A stretch of 64,000 bases of DNA from HGM04593 sp045646965. GTDB lineage: Bacteria; Bacteroidota; Bacteroidia; Bacteroidales; Bacteroidaceae. The position numbers and the translations under genes are program-made. Location: positions 62,001 to 126,000 of the forward strand of contig JAZRLR010000029.1 in assembly GCA_045646965.1 (NCBI GenBank), in the 5' to 3' direction. This document shows, one piece after another, positions 1 through 12,500 of this stretch. Below the pieces are notes generated by a model. That model had not been told where the DNA came from. It searched no databases and worked only from the letters and a program-made list of their open reading frames with translations. Each line of letters opens with the position of its first letter. The stretch's first letter is position 1.

Positions 1-418
1 GGCAGGAAACCGCCACACAAAAACCCGCGTCGGGGTGCAGGTGATGGTCCACAAGCACCTTTGCGGCAGCAGAAGCCTCCACCGCCGCACTCATATCGCC
101 CAAGCGGTTCAGAGCATTGAAGTCGAGGCAAAAAATTACATCAGCCGCCGCAAGCAGAGCCTCGGCCTTCTCCTTTTCAAGTTCGTAAGCCACCACCTCG
201 TCGGCTGCAGGGAGCCATTTGAGAAAGTCGGGAAAGGGGTTGGGCAGAACCACCTGCGCATCCTTGCCGCGGCTGCGCAGATAGTGCATAAGTGCAAGCG
301 AAGAGCCCACCGCGTCACCGTCGGGATTCTTGTGGGCAACGACAACGAATTTCGAGTTACTCTCTATAACTTCGGCCAAAGCCTCTATTTGGTCCGATTT
401 TATCAATCGTTCAAGCAT
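1..418 (-). CDS. DHH-family phosphoesterase (NrnA-like), C-terminus outside window
   Basis: The first 139 residues of a DHH phosphoesterase are present; the gene runs off the left edge. The family includes oligoribonuclease/pAp phosphatases (NrnA), which finish RNA decay by degrading nanoRNA in the cytoplasm. The N-terminal metal motif AHKNPDGDAVGSSLAL lies at residues 28-43 (H29, D33 and D35 are the expected ligands), followed by a CLDFN segment and the signature VDHH. The ATG at 418 is chosen because the motif then sits at its usual distance from the N-terminus and a -7 element lies just upstream. The DHHA1 substrate domain is not in the window, so NrnA cannot be separated from other DHH phosphoesterases. 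This small gene is followed upstream by comEC and rpe on the same strand. Confidence 0.88.
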   Translation of the reverse strand, partial: MLERLIKSDQIEALAEVIESNSKFVVVAHKNPDGDAVGSSLALMHYLRSRGKDAQVVLPNPFPDFLKWLPAADEVVAYELEKEKAEALLAAADVIFCLDFNALNRLGDMSAAVEASAAAKVLVDHHLHPDAGFCVAVSC

Positions 419-436
419 AATTCATAGTTTTTACAC

Positions 437-445
437 GCGAAAATA
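437..445 (-). promoter_or_regulatory. Putative -7 element for the DHH phosphoesterase gene
   Basis: TATTTTCGC on the minus strand fits the Bacteroidota -7 pattern TAnnTTTG with the TTCG variant seen elsewhere in this window. It lies 18 bases before the ATG, so the leader would be very short. No clear -33 element was seen. Confidence 0.45.
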
Positions 446-570
446 CAAAAGAGACGGCTACCCGACAAGACAAACGGCCGTTTTTTAGCAAAGAAACCAC
501 ACGAAACACCTTCACAAGGGCTTTTCACAGCCCTCTCAAAAGAAACAGTGCAAGAAAAGCGGGCAAAGAG

Positions 571-2667
571 CTATTTCCCGCGCATCGTCTCCACGGCAAA
601 AAGCCCCTCGCCGCCCGTAATCTTGAGCGCGCCCACAGACTCAATGTCCACGGCGGGCACACCCGCGCGAGCCGCCTCACGCAGGATTCTGCGACGGCTG
701 CCGTCGTAAAGCGAGCCGTCGAGCAAAAGACAGCTTGTAGGGTAATGAAGAAGCAGCTCGTCCACAGGGCCGAGGAAACCGCGACACAAGAGCACCGCGT
801 CCACAGGGCGGCTCACGCTGTCGCTGCGCCAGCAGTCGTCGGCAAGCAGTTGCAGACGCACCCCCGCAAACGAGAGCAGCCCGCCACTGTAACTCACGGC
901 CGTGTCGCCCGGCTCCACCCAACGGGGAACGCCACAACGCTCACGCTCTATATAAGGCTCCGCCACGCTCACATCGGCATCGAGCTTCGGCACCGACGAA
1001 AGCATATAACAACCCTCATCGCCCACGGCAAGCACCGCTGCCGATTTACGGTTATTAAAGAGCAGAATATAGTTGCCTTCCCGCTCGCCCGAGCTTGCGA
1101 AAATATTTAACACCAGAAGAAGAGCCGCCACCACAGCCGTCACCCCTGCAACCCACCACTTGCGACGCACGACACCCCCAAAGAAAAGGGCAAGCAGCAG
1201 GGCGGCACAACAGGCGCCTGCGACACCCACACGCGGCAGTAAAAGCGAGGCCTCTGGCAACGACGCCACTGCACCCACAACCCAATTCATAAAGGAAAGA
1301 AGGTACGACAGCAGCCACGCGACACCCTGTTGCAGAAACAACACAGGAACGGCAGCCCACAGCAACAAAACCAAAGACATAAGCAACGTAGCGAGAGGCA
1401 CAAGCAGCAAATTGGTCAAAATGAAATAGAGGGGAAAGCTCCCAAAGTAGTACCACACAAAGGGCATAACACCCACCTGCGCAGCAAGAGATACCGCCTG
1501 TGCCGAAGTAAATATTCTATACACCCTACCACCCTTTTCCCACCGCATAGCCTCCTGCAGAGGACGCGCAAGCAGCACTATCGACGTCACCGCCGCAAAA
1601 GAGAGTTGGAAACTCACGTCAAAGAGCAGACAGGGCGACCACAACAGCATAAGCATAGCGGCAAGAGCGAGCGAATTGAGCGAGGAGCCATCGCGACGCA
1701 GGCAGCGACCGAGCGACACCACGGTAAAGAGCAGCGCAGCACGCACAACCGATGCCGTGAGCCCCGCCACAAAGGCAAAGCCCCACAAGAACGCCACCAC
1801 GACAAGCTCGCGCAGCACATATAAGACGCGGCCGCCACGCATAAAGCCGAGCAGCCACACAAGAACCATATAAAAGATACCCAGATGCAAGCCCGAGAGG
1901 GCAAGCAGATGGCTTGTGCCCGAGTCGGCATAGGCGTCGCGCAGCAGTTGCGGGAACCCCCGCTTCTCACCCACCGAAAAGGCCGATAAGAGCGAGAGAT
2001 TGTCGCCCTCAAAGCCGAGCGACTCATACAAACTCACCACCCTCTCGCGCAGAGCCAAAGCCCTCATTTTCAAAGTGAGAGCACCCGGGCCGGCACTCTC
2101 CCACCCGCCCACAGGCAGATAGGCAGAGCCGCTCACGCCTTTCAAACGCATATAGCGCTCCACATCGAACTCGGCAGGGTTGCCAGCGTTTGCAGGGTTC
2201 TTTATCACAGCCTCAAAGAGAAGTCGCTCGCCCACCCGCAGAGCCTCCGCCTCCACACTGTTTGCAAAGTAAATATTCACAACACCCTCGGAGCGTTCGT
2301 CGGGCTGCACACCCTGCGCCGTCACATAGGCAAGAGCACGCGTGGCCGCACCGCCCATATAAGGCACTTCGAGCAGCTGCGCCTCACACTGCACCTTCTG
2401 CACGCCCCAGCGCGGCTGCGCCTCGCGCCTCTCACAAGAGACCGAGAAAAGCCCCACCGCAAGCATCACACCCACGGCACCCACGCCGAAAAGCCATCGC
2501 GGAGCACGCCCAAAGAGCCCCACTCCCAACGTAGAGAGAGAAACAACAAACAGGGCGGCAATGTGCAACATTTCCACGTTGCACTGCCACCCTATAACGA
2601 TGCCTGCAATCAGCGGTAACGCCAATTTCAGCAAAGGGATTTTTTCAATATCAAACCTGTCGGCCAC
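571..2667 (-). CDS. ComEC/Rec2-family competence-like membrane protein
   Basis: A 698-residue polytopic membrane protein of the ComEC/Rec2 family, which in competent bacteria forms the inner-membrane channel for incoming single-stranded DNA. An N-terminal DUF4131-like part (about residues 10-180) has three early hydrophobic segments; the competence domain begins with the signature ALSGLHLG near residue 255 and carries many membrane helices up to about residue 520. The C-terminal part is soluble and looks like a worn metallo-beta-lactamase-like domain: a VDAVLL...GPVDELL stretch is there, but I see no HxHxDH metal motif. The start is GTG at 2667, two bases after the rpe stop (TAG-GC-GTG), so translation is probably coupled to rpe. 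Whether DNA uptake really occurs cannot be told from this gene alone. Confidence 0.88.
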   Translation of the reverse strand: MADRFDIEKIPLLKLALPLIAGIVIGWQCNVEMLHIAALFVVSLSTLGVGLFGRAPRWLFGVGAVGVMLAVGLFSVSCERREAQPRWGVQKVQCEAQLLEVPYMGGAATRALAYVTAQGVQPDERSEGVVNIYFANSVEAEALRVGERLLFEAVIKNPANAGNPAEFDVERYMRLKGVSGSAYLPVGGWESAGPGALTLKMRALALRERVVSLYESLGFEGDNLSLLSAFSVGEKRGFPQLLRDAYADSGTSHLLALSGLHLGIFYMVLVWLLGFMRGGRVLYVLRELVVVAFLWGFAFVAGLTASVVRAALLFTVVSLGRCLRRDGSSLNSLALAAMLMLLWSPCLLFDVSFQLSFAAVTSIVLLARPLQEAMRWEKGGRVYRIFTSAQAVSLAAQVGVMPFVWYYFGSFPLYFILTNLLLVPLATLLMSLVLLLWAAVPVLFLQQGVAWLLSYLLSFMNWVVGAVASLPEASLLLPRVGVAGACCAALLLALFFGGVVRRKWWVAGVTAVVAALLLVLNIFASSGEREGNYILLFNNRKSAAVLAVGDEGCYMLSSVPKLDADVSVAEPYIERERCGVPRWVEPGDTAVSYSGGLLSFAGVRLQLLADDCWRSDSVSRPVDAVLLCRGFLGPVDELLLHYPTSCLLLDGSLYDGSRRRILREAARAGVPAVDIESVGALKITGGEGLFAVETMRGK

Positions 2668-2669
2668 GC

Positions 2670-3320
2670 CTACAAAGCACGCAGAGCCGAGATTACGCCT
2701 TCGGGGCTTTCGGCTTTGAACACAGCGTTACCCGCCACAAGAGCGTCGCATCCCGCAGCTGCAAGCAGAGCACCGGTCTGCTCGTTCACACCGCCATCGA
2801 CCTCAATGAGAGCCTTGGAGCCTGTGGCGTCGATGAGCTCGCGCAGCTCACGCACCTTCTCAATAGTATGAGGGATAAACTTCTGCCCGCCAAAGCCGGG
2901 GTTCACACTCATAAGCAGCACCAGGTCGAGCTCGCCTATGATATCCTTGAGCATACACACAGGAGTTGAGGGGTTGAGCGTAACGCCCGCCATCATTCCC
3001 GCATCCTTTATCTGCATAACAGCGCGGTGCAGGTGAGTGCAAGCCTCGTAGTGGATATTCATAATACGGGCTCCGAGTGCCTTCACCGCATCGAGGTAAT
3101 TCATCGGGTTCACCACCATAAGATGCACATCGAGAGGCTTCTCGCACAGCTCGGCGACATATTTCAGCACAGGAGGGCCAAATGAGATATTGGGCACAAA
3201 CACCCCGTCCATCACATCGATGTGCAGCCAGTCGGCCTCACTGCGGTTAATCATTTTCAAATCCTCCTGCAGGTTGCCGAAATTGGCCGACAAGAGCGAC
3301 GGAGAAACAATCTGACTCAT
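2670..3320 (-). CDS. rpe: Ribulose-phosphate 3-epimerase
   Basis: Interconverts D-ribulose 5-phosphate and D-xylulose 5-phosphate in the pentose phosphate pathway (cytoplasm). At 216 residues it has the normal length of the TIM-barrel family. Seen motifs: SPSLLSANF near the N-terminus, LHIDVMDGVFVPN with the metal-binding His and Asp, MSVNPGFGGQKF, and the phosphate-binding EVDGGV with a final AGNAVF. An in-frame extension reaches 3449, but the ATG at 3320 (MSQIVSPSLLSANF) fits the family start and the promoter at 3369-3377 lies inside that extension. It heads an operon with the ComEC-like gene. Confidence 0.96.
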   Translation of the reverse strand: MSQIVSPSLLSANFGNLQEDLKMINRSEADWLHIDVMDGVFVPNISFGPPVLKYVAELCEKPLDVHLMVVNPMNYLDAVKALGARIMNIHYEACTHLHRAVMQIKDAGMMAGVTLNPSTPVCMLKDIIGELDLVLLMSVNPGFGGQKFIPHTIEKVRELRELIDATGSKALIEVDGGVNEQTGALLAAAGCDALVAGNAVFKAESPEGVISALRAL

Positions 3321-3368
3321 AAATTCACAATTTTGCGGGCAAAAACAAACGCCCCGTTCATAGATAGT

Positions 3369-3377
3369 GCGAAGATA
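3369..3377 (-). promoter_or_regulatory. Putative -7 element for rpe-comEC
   Basis: TATCTTCGC on the minus strand matches TAnnTTTG/TTCGC and lies 48 bases before the rpe ATG. Confidence 0.45.
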
Positions 3378-3521
3378 GAAAAAAGAGAAGTTAAAAACAA
3401 ACTTGTGAAAAGAAAAAAATAATGCACCGCAAAAAGTGCCCCACAGCACCCTGTGAGAGGGTTTGCGCGTACCATATTAAAATTAAAGGGAGAAAATCGG
3501 TTAAAAGTCATAAATATTTAG

Positions 3522-3530
3522 TATTTTTGC
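3522..3530 (+). promoter_or_regulatory. Putative -7 element for the giant sialidase-fucosidase gene
   Basis: TATTTTTGC matches the Bacteroidota -7 consensus. The leader that follows (about 60 bases) is almost pure A/T, as is common upstream of strongly translated genes in this phylum. No clear -33 box. Confidence 0.5.
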
Positions 3531-3598
3531 ACCTTGGAATAGTGCGCAAAAAATAAATACTTAAAATATTTTATTAATTAACTTAATTTATTAACTTT

Positions 3599-6500
3599 AT
3601 GAGACACAAAAAACTGTTATCGTATTTGCTTATGCTATTTGTAAGCATTACGGCAGCTTGGGCTGTTCTTCCCGCGTTGGGCGATGCGCTCGGCAAAGGT
3701 GTTATGCCCGAGAACGGCGGTAAATACTACATTTACGCCGACACCTATTCTGGTGGTGCTTATGTAAACCGTTATCTCTACCTCGACGAGAACGGAGCTC
3801 TTAAAATGAGCGCAACAGCCGACCAGGATAACGAGAATTATGTGTGGACGTGTACCGTAACAGACGGCAAGTACACTTTCCAGAACGTAGGTAACCCCGC
3901 AAAGTACCTTGCTCACAAGGCCTCTGCCGATGCAGCCTACAACTTCACACTTGGCAAAGCTGACGCAACACACGCCGGTACTACTATTTGGTCGGACGCA
4001 GCAGGCCGCTATCTTGTAACCAAGAACGACGGTTCTACATTCGACCAATCAACAAGCACATACAACCAGGCATCAGGCAGTTGGTGCACCGACTATGTAT
4101 TTGTAAACTACTTCGAGCCTTCAGGTAATAAAATTACCATAGATAAGAACCTCGCAGGTGCCGGAACCATAGCCGTAAACGGCACAGAGGCATCACTGCC
4201 TTTCAGCAAGTATACAGAGGCTTTGACCTTCCCTGCGACTATCACTGCTACACCCGCAAGCGACGTTTACAAGTTCGTTGGTTTCTTCAATGGTGAGGAG
4301 AACTTGGGTACAAGCTACACAATTGAGACCGAGCCTACTGCAAGCCTCAACATCGAGGCACGTTTCGAGCTCGACATCTTCTCCGATTCTTTCGAGAGCG
4401 GAAAGCCCGTGCAGATTTACAACTCAAACAACACAAGCTATGACATCAAGATGAACAGCCAGAGCGACTACGCAGGCAAGGCCGTAAACAGCGGTACCAT
4501 CGCGTGGGGCAAGAACGAGACTTGGGTGCTCGTGGGTAACGCTTCATCGTTCAAGATGTATAGCACAACTGCAGGAAAAGACCTCGCTCTTACACTTGCA
4601 GGCACAGGCCAGAACTCTGCTGCATCACTCACAGCCACCGGTTCAGAGCTCTGCCTCACCGAGATAAGCGCAAACCAGTTCGCCATCAGCCCCGTGAGCA
4701 ACACAGCACAGAGCTTGAATATGCACGGCGGTGCCGGTATGGACATCAAACTCTATAACACAACGGACGGCAATAGTAAGTGGTTCTTCCGCAAGATAGA
4801 CTTGAGCAAGAAAGCTACAATCAACTACACAACAGATTTCGAGGGTGGCAAGTTTGTAGGTAACAACAAAGTGGTTGGTTATATGCAGACTGTTATCGGT
4901 GACATCACCATCAATAACACCATCACAGAGAGTAGCACACTCTCATCGGGCGACTGCTACTTCCCCGCGAACGCAGCATTCTCTATGAGCGGCGACCCCC
5001 TCCACGGTTGGACAATCACAATCAATGGTGGCGCAGGTATTGCAGAGCAGACAATCCCCGCCGAGGGCCTCACTGTAGATGTAAACATCGCAGCTAACCC
5101 CGACGATATCTATCAGTACCTCTACACCACACCCGATGCAAACGGCAAGCCCTATCGTATTCCCGCGATAGCAGCCGCCCCCAACGGTACAATCTTCGCA
5201 ATCTCTGATAACCGCCCCTGTGGTAACGATATCGGTTACGGCGAGGTAGATATCAAGTGCCGTATATCTAACGACGGCGGTGCAACTTGGGGCGAGGAGT
5301 TCTTCGTTGCAAACGGCCAGGGTGGAGAATCAAACGTGATGACAACAGGCTACGGTGACGCAGCCATCGTTGCCGACCGCGTTGAGAACAAGCTCCTTGT
5401 GATGATGGTTTGTGGTAAAACAGTGTGCCACAACGGTCGCTGGCATCCCGATTCAACAGCAACATCTCCCAACATCAACCGTGTAGCTCGCGTTTATGCT
5501 ACATACAACGAGTCAAAGAAGGCTTGGGAGTGGTCACAGCCCGAGGAGGTTACAAACAGCATCTACTCTCTCTTCCTCAAAGACGGACAGCCCACAGTTA
5601 CCTCTATGTTCATCGGCTCGGGCCGCATTGCACAGAGTAGCAAGATTAAGGTAGGTAAATACTATCGTCTCTACTGCTCTATGTGGACAAGAGACGGCGG
5701 TAACCGCGTTATCTATTCAGATGACTTTGGTGGTAGCTGGAACATCCTCGGCACAGTAGACAGCCGTCCCGCTCCCAGTGGTGACGAGCCCAAGTGTGAG
5801 GAGTTACCCGACGGTAGCGTGCTCTTGAGCAGCCGCAAATACAACGGACGTTACTTCAACGTATTCAAATATACAAATCCCGAGACTGCCGAGGGTAGCT
5901 GGGCAGGCGTTGTGGCAACTAACGAAGTAGGTGACCTCGGTTGGGGTGGTAACTCAACCAACGGTGAGGCACTTCTCGTGGGCAACGTACTCTTCCAGTC
6001 GGCTCCCACAGGCGAAGGCCGCAGCGATGTATCTGTATTCTACAAGGTATTGAGCGACGACGCTTCTACATACACTCCCACAGCCCTTTCAAGCGGCTGG
6101 ACCGAGATTGAAATCTCACACAGAGGTTCTGCTTACTCGGCTATGTGTATTCTCCCCGACAAAGAGAACATCGGTCTTCTCTACGAGGAGGAGCCCGGTG
6201 GCTATTGCATCGTTTACCGTCCTCTTATTTTGAAAGACCTTCTCACACCCGAGGCTTACGAGGCTTTGTCGGCCAAGCAGCCCAAGTATGCAAGTGAGAA
6301 ATCACCCGTATGGCACTCAATCTCTTTCAACGCTACAGGCAACATCCTTTGCGACAACGGCGCAGGCAACAAAGCCACAACCGTAGCTGCGACAGAGAGC
6401 AACGCCACAAAGTGGAACATCGTTGGTTCAAAAGAGCAGTTCTACCTCATCAGCAAGAAGGGCAACTACCTTGCTTATGACGCAGCAAACAACCGCTACA

Positions 6501-9500
6501 CCACATCGAAAAACAAGAGTGAGCGTGTAGCCCTCACAATCAAGGAGAACCTCAAGGGTAGCTGGGAGATTTTGCGCAAGGGCACATCTAAATCTCTTTG
6601 CGAGGTGAGCGTGGCACGCAGCGCAGCAGGCGAGATTTGCGACAGCGAGTTCTGCGGTGCAGGCAACCAGGTTACCTTCAACGACCTCACTCCCGTTATT
6701 TACAACCCCGACATCTTCTCTACCGAGAGCTCACCCCGCTGGTTCAAGGTTCAGTTTAAAAACCAGAACGGTTTCCTCACCGACAAGGGTGACGGCGTAA
6801 ATGTGAGAACAGCCGTAGAGAGTGAAGATGCAACTATACAGCTCTGGCAGTTTATCGGCAAGCCCAGCGACTTCTATATGAAGAGCAAGGCAGGTAACTA
6901 CATCTATTACACAAACAGCAAATTCACAGCTTCTTCTACAAACAAGACAGAGCTCGACCTCATTGAAAACTCTGCTGCAGGCTACTACGAGATTGGTCGT
7001 ACAACTACTGCAAACAATATGAACCAGTGGGGCGGCGCAGGTACAAACCAGGAGATTGGTGAGTGGAGTGCAGGCGACGCAAACAACCCCTTGCATTTCA
7101 TCGAGGAGGGCGCCGAGGTTATTGACCTCACAGCTAAATACTTCTCTACCGAGGAGGCTCCCGAGTACTGGTGGTTGCAGTTTAACACAGGTAGCGCCGT
7201 TATCGAGGATAAAGGTGCCGACACCAACGTGCAGACAGCCGAGAAGTCATACGCCAACACAAAGGTATGGCAGCTCATCGGTGACAAAAGCAGCTTCAAT
7301 ATGAAGAGCAAGGCAGGTCGTTACCTCTCTTGGAACGGAAGCAAGTTCGCTACAACAGAGTCAGCAGAGAGCGCTGCAGAGCTCATTCTTCACGAGTCTT
7401 CTACCACAGGTTGCTTCGAGATTCAGTTGAAAGGCAACAGCTATATGAACCAGCACGGTGGTAGTGGCGCAGGCAGAGAGCTTGGAACTTGGAACTTTGG
7501 CGACACCAACAACCCCTTCTACTTTGTAAGCGCAGAGGCTACACTTCCCACATTCAGCGACGAGGACAACGAGTACTGGTACTACATCAAGTTCGGTAAC
7601 GGTGGCTGGACCATCGACGACAAGGGTGCAGGAAACAACGTGCTTACAACCGCCCTCGACGACTACGACACACAAAAGTGGAAAGTTACAGGTACAAAGG
7701 AGAATTGCCAGATTATAAGCAAGGCAGGTCACTACCTTATTTATAATGATAACAAGATTCAGGCAAGCGAGACTCCCGACGCGCAGGGCTTTAAGCTCGT
7801 GGGCACAGGAAACGAAAGCTATCCTATGCACTTCGAGATTCAGCACAACAGCGTGAGCGGCAAGGCGTTCAATATGAACGCAGGTGCAGGCAACGGCAAG
7901 AGCATCGGCCTGTACGACTCTAACGACAGCGGCAACCCCTTGACATTCGTTGCTGTAGAGGACGTTGCATTCCCCGAGTTCACCTTGGCCGAGTCTAACG
8001 CTACAGCACCCGCAGAGAAACTCACTTTGTGGTACAAGCAGTCGGCTCCCTCAACAGGCCTTTCAAACACTTGGATGGAGTACTCACTCCCCATCGGTAA
8101 CGGTCAGTTCGGTGCATCACTCTTTGGTGGTGTTGCTAAAGACCAGATTCTCTTCAACGATAAGACCTTGTGGAGCGGCGGTCCCAGCAACTATGGCTAC
8201 TACCTCCCCTTCGGTTCTATCTACATCGAGGACATCAGCGGTGACTTCACATTCAACACCACAAAACCCGTACAGAACTACTATCGCGACCTTAACCTCA
8301 AGACAGCGACAGGTACCGTAACTTACGAGAGCGCCGAGGGCGTGAAATTCACACGTCAGTACATCGCAAGCAACCCCGACAAGGCTATCGTAACAAAGAT
8401 TACAGCTTCGCAGCCCGGCAAGTTGAGCTACCGCATCTCTATGGAGGGTGGCAAGCCCACTGTAGATGCCGAGACCACATACGAGGGCAAATATGCGACA
8501 TTCACAGGCAGCTTGCAGACAGTAAGCTACAACGCTACAATGAAGGTTATTGCCAAGGGCGGTTACTACTCTACAGATGCCGAGGGCATCACAGTTGAGG
8601 AGGCCGACGAGGTACTCATCATCCTCGCAGGTAGCACCGACTTTACAGGTAGCGACGCTACACACAAGAACGGCCGCGCCGAGCTTCTCCCCGCCGACAA
8701 CAAAGCAATTGTCGATGCAGTTGAGAAGAAAGGCTGGGACGCTGTATATGCCGACCACGTAGCCGACCACCAGTACTTCTTCAACCGCGTTCAGCTCGAG
8801 CTCGACGGAGTGGAGAACAACCTCCCCACAGACGAGCTTATCCAGGCTTACAACGCAGCAAGCGGCACACGCAACCTTATGCTCGAGCAGTTGTACTACA
8901 ACTACGGACGTTACCTCTCTATCGCATCTTCACGCGGTGTAGACCTCCCCAACAACTTGCAGGGTATCTGGAACAACACTTGTACTCCTCCCTGGCACAG
9001 TGATATCCACGCAAATATCAACGTGCAGATGAACTACTGGCCCGTGTCGGCAGGTAACCTCAACGAAATGTACGAGCCTTTCCTCAACTACATCATCAAC
9101 GAGGCTGCACAGCCCGAGTGGAAGTGGATGGCACACAATGCCGTAGACGTTATTAACAATGCGCTCGGCACAAGCACAGCAAAACGCGACGACAGCTGGA
9201 CCTGCTACACCGAGAACAACATCTTTGGTGGTTACAGCACATTCCAGACCAACTACGTTATCGCCAACGCTTGGTATGTAACACATATGTGGCAGCACTA
9301 CCGCTATACTTTGGATAACGACTACTTGCGTCGTGCGTTCCCTGCTATGAAGGGAGCTTCGCTCTTCTGGGCCGACCGTATGATTCTTGCAGCCGATGGC
9401 ACATACGAGTGTCCCAACGAGTACTCACCCGAGCACGGTCCCGGCAGCGAGAACGCCGTTGCCCACGCCCAGCAGATTGCTTGGGAGTGTATCGACAACA

Positions 9501-12500
9501 CTCTTAAAGCTGCCGAGGTATTGGGTGGCGTTGCTGCAGGTATCATCAGCGAGGAAGACTACAACCTCTTGACAGAGCGTTTGGCAAAGATGGACAAAGG
9601 TCTCGCTATTGAGACATACGAGGCAACCAATGGTTGGCCTACATCGCGCAACGGCATCAATGTAGGTGACACTATCCTTCGCGAGTGGAAATACAGCCGC
9701 TTCTATGTTTCAGGTGACCAGGGCCACCGCCATATGTCACACCTTATGGCACTCTTCCCCTTCGGTCAGCTTACACCTGCCAGCCCCTACTTTGAGCCCG
9801 CAATCAACTCAATGAAGTTGCGTGGTGACGAGTCTACAGGATGGTCTATGGGTTGGAAGATTAACTTGTGGGCACGCGCATTGATGGGCGACCGCTCACA
9901 CGCTATCTTGCGTAAGGCGTTGAAACACTCAACATCATACGGTACCGACCAGGGACAAGGTGGTATCTACTACAACCTCTTCGACTCACACGCACCCTTC
10001 CAGATTGATGGTAACTTTGGTGCTGCTTCGGGTATCAACGAGATGCTGTTGCAGAGCCACACCGACGTTATCGACATCTTGCCCGCACTCCCCAGCGAGT
10101 GGAGCAAGGGATACGTTAAAGGTCTCAAGGCTGTAGGTGACTTCACCGTAGACATCAAGTGGGAGGGCAACCAGGCTCGCAAGGTGACTATCACCAATAA
10201 CCAGGGCCAGCCTCTCTATGTGAAGTGCGAAGGCCTCGCATCTGCCGCAGTTACAGTGAACGGCACACCCTATGCACTGGGCAACGAGCAGACTATTAAC
10301 GGCTTGCCTTGTTACCAGATTGAGTCGGCAGCAGGAGCAGTTGTTGAGATTGACCTCACAAACGCTACACAGAACGACAAGAGCGCTTTAACAAACCTTA
10401 TCAAGGAGACAGAGTCTCTTATCAACGAATGTGAGAACTTCTATGCAACCGAGGCTGCTTTGCAGACAACTGACGCCGAGGGTGCATACTACATCTCTAC
10501 CAACGCCGACCACAACGAGCACAACACCGGCACAGACGGTCAGGGTATCGCAGGTCTTGTAGACGATAACACAGACACCTTCCTCCACACCAACTGGAGC
10601 AACGGTGTTTCAACTATCACAGAGGCTCACCGCATCGACATCAGCTTGGGCGAGGGTAATGCTGTTTCTTCGTTTATGTTCAAGTATGCTACACGTAAGG
10701 CACAGGCCGACTTCCCCCAGGAGATAACCATCTATGGTAGCAACGGTGACGAGTATGAGCAGATTGCAGTAGTAAACGACAACCTGCCCGTAGGTAATTC
10801 AAGCGAGAGCAAGTGGTACACATCTGGCATTATCAATGCAGATAAAGAGTACAGCAACTTGCGTTTCGTTGTAACAAAAACAAGCCACAGCAAGACTGCA
10901 GACGGTTTCTTGTTCTTCCATATGGCAGAGTTCGACTTTATGCCCCGCACAGAGACTCCCGCATACAAATATCCCGAAGCAGTTCTCCTGCCCGCGGCTA
11001 TTACAAATGCGAAAAACGAGATTGCAGAGGCAAAAGAGGCAGTAACTCTCACACAGAGCGTAAGCGAGTACGAGGCAACTCTTGGCGAGCTTCAGGCTGC
11101 ATACGACGAGATTCTTGCAGCTATTGAGAGCGGTTCATTCCCCGTGTTGCTTACAACCGACTATTGCAAGCCCATCCTCTATAAGATAGGTAGCAAACGT
11201 GGCGATACCAAGGTGCTCGACTACGACCTTGCAAACACAAATATGTTCGGTATCGTAGACAACGAGGAGAACAGCCTCTATCAGGCTTGGTACTTCACCA
11301 AAGCTTCAGAGGGCAAGGTATACATTCACCCCTACCTCGCAGGTGGCGATGTAATTGCAGCAAATAGCACAAGTAACAGCCCCGCAGCAACTTGGGCGGC
11401 TCCCATCGGCACAGAGAACCACGACGAGTGGCAGATTATTCAGGTAAATGCCGAGAACGGAACCTATAACATCAAAGCAGGTGACAACAGTAACTACTTT
11501 AGTAACAACGGCGGTACAAGCAACAAGATGGGATTCTGGAGCGGCGACCCCACAGGAGACAGCGGTTCACTCTTCACCTTCACACGCACAAATATCGACG
11601 GCTGTATGTGGTTCAATAACCTTGTAGTTTACAAAGATGTTAAGTGCACACTTGGCGAGCTGCCCGAGGGCGACGGCGTAGGTTTCTACACAGGCGCCGA
11701 GGCTTACAGCTTGGCTTACGACAACGCTACAGATGTTATAGCCGACGACTACTCAACCGACGAAGATTACAAGAATGCTTACAAAACTCTGCGTGGTGCA
11801 AAAGAGGGCGTGCTGATTAACTATCCCAAAGAGGATGCGTTCTACACAATTAGAAGCTCAAAGTATCCCGCAAAGAGAATCTATGCTACAGCAGACGGCG
11901 CTATGCGTTTCAACGATGCAGCACCCGTAATGCAGCACATATTCAAGTTTGTTCCCGCAGGTGACAACAATTTCTACCTCTACAGCCTTGAGTATGCTAC
12001 ATACTTGAGCACAAGACACGGACACGGTGGTGGCGATGTAAAAGCAAACGCTACATCGACAAACAACGGAGCCGAGAAGGTTGCCATCGCAAATTTGGGT
12101 AAGGACAATATCGTTTCAATCACTCCCGTAGGCGGTGCTATGATTCACGCACAGAGCGATGGTACAGTTGTGTCTTGGAACAACAACGACACATCAAGCG
12201 CTTCGGCTTGGTTCATCGAGGAGGTTGCCGATATAAGTTCTATCGCACACACTGCAACTATGAGCACAGTGGGCTACTCTACTCTCTACCTCAACTACGA
12301 CGCTACTATCCCCGCAGGCTACGAGGTTTACTACGCCGAGGAGATTGTGGAGTATCAGGGCGAGCAGAAGGTGAATCTTGTAAAGGTTGAGGATGTACTT
12401 CCCGCACACACAGGTGCAATCATCAAGAGCGTGAACGAGCTCACTGCACAGCAGACATTGAACTTCTACTACGCAGGTGACGAGGCAGAGGCCATCGAGG

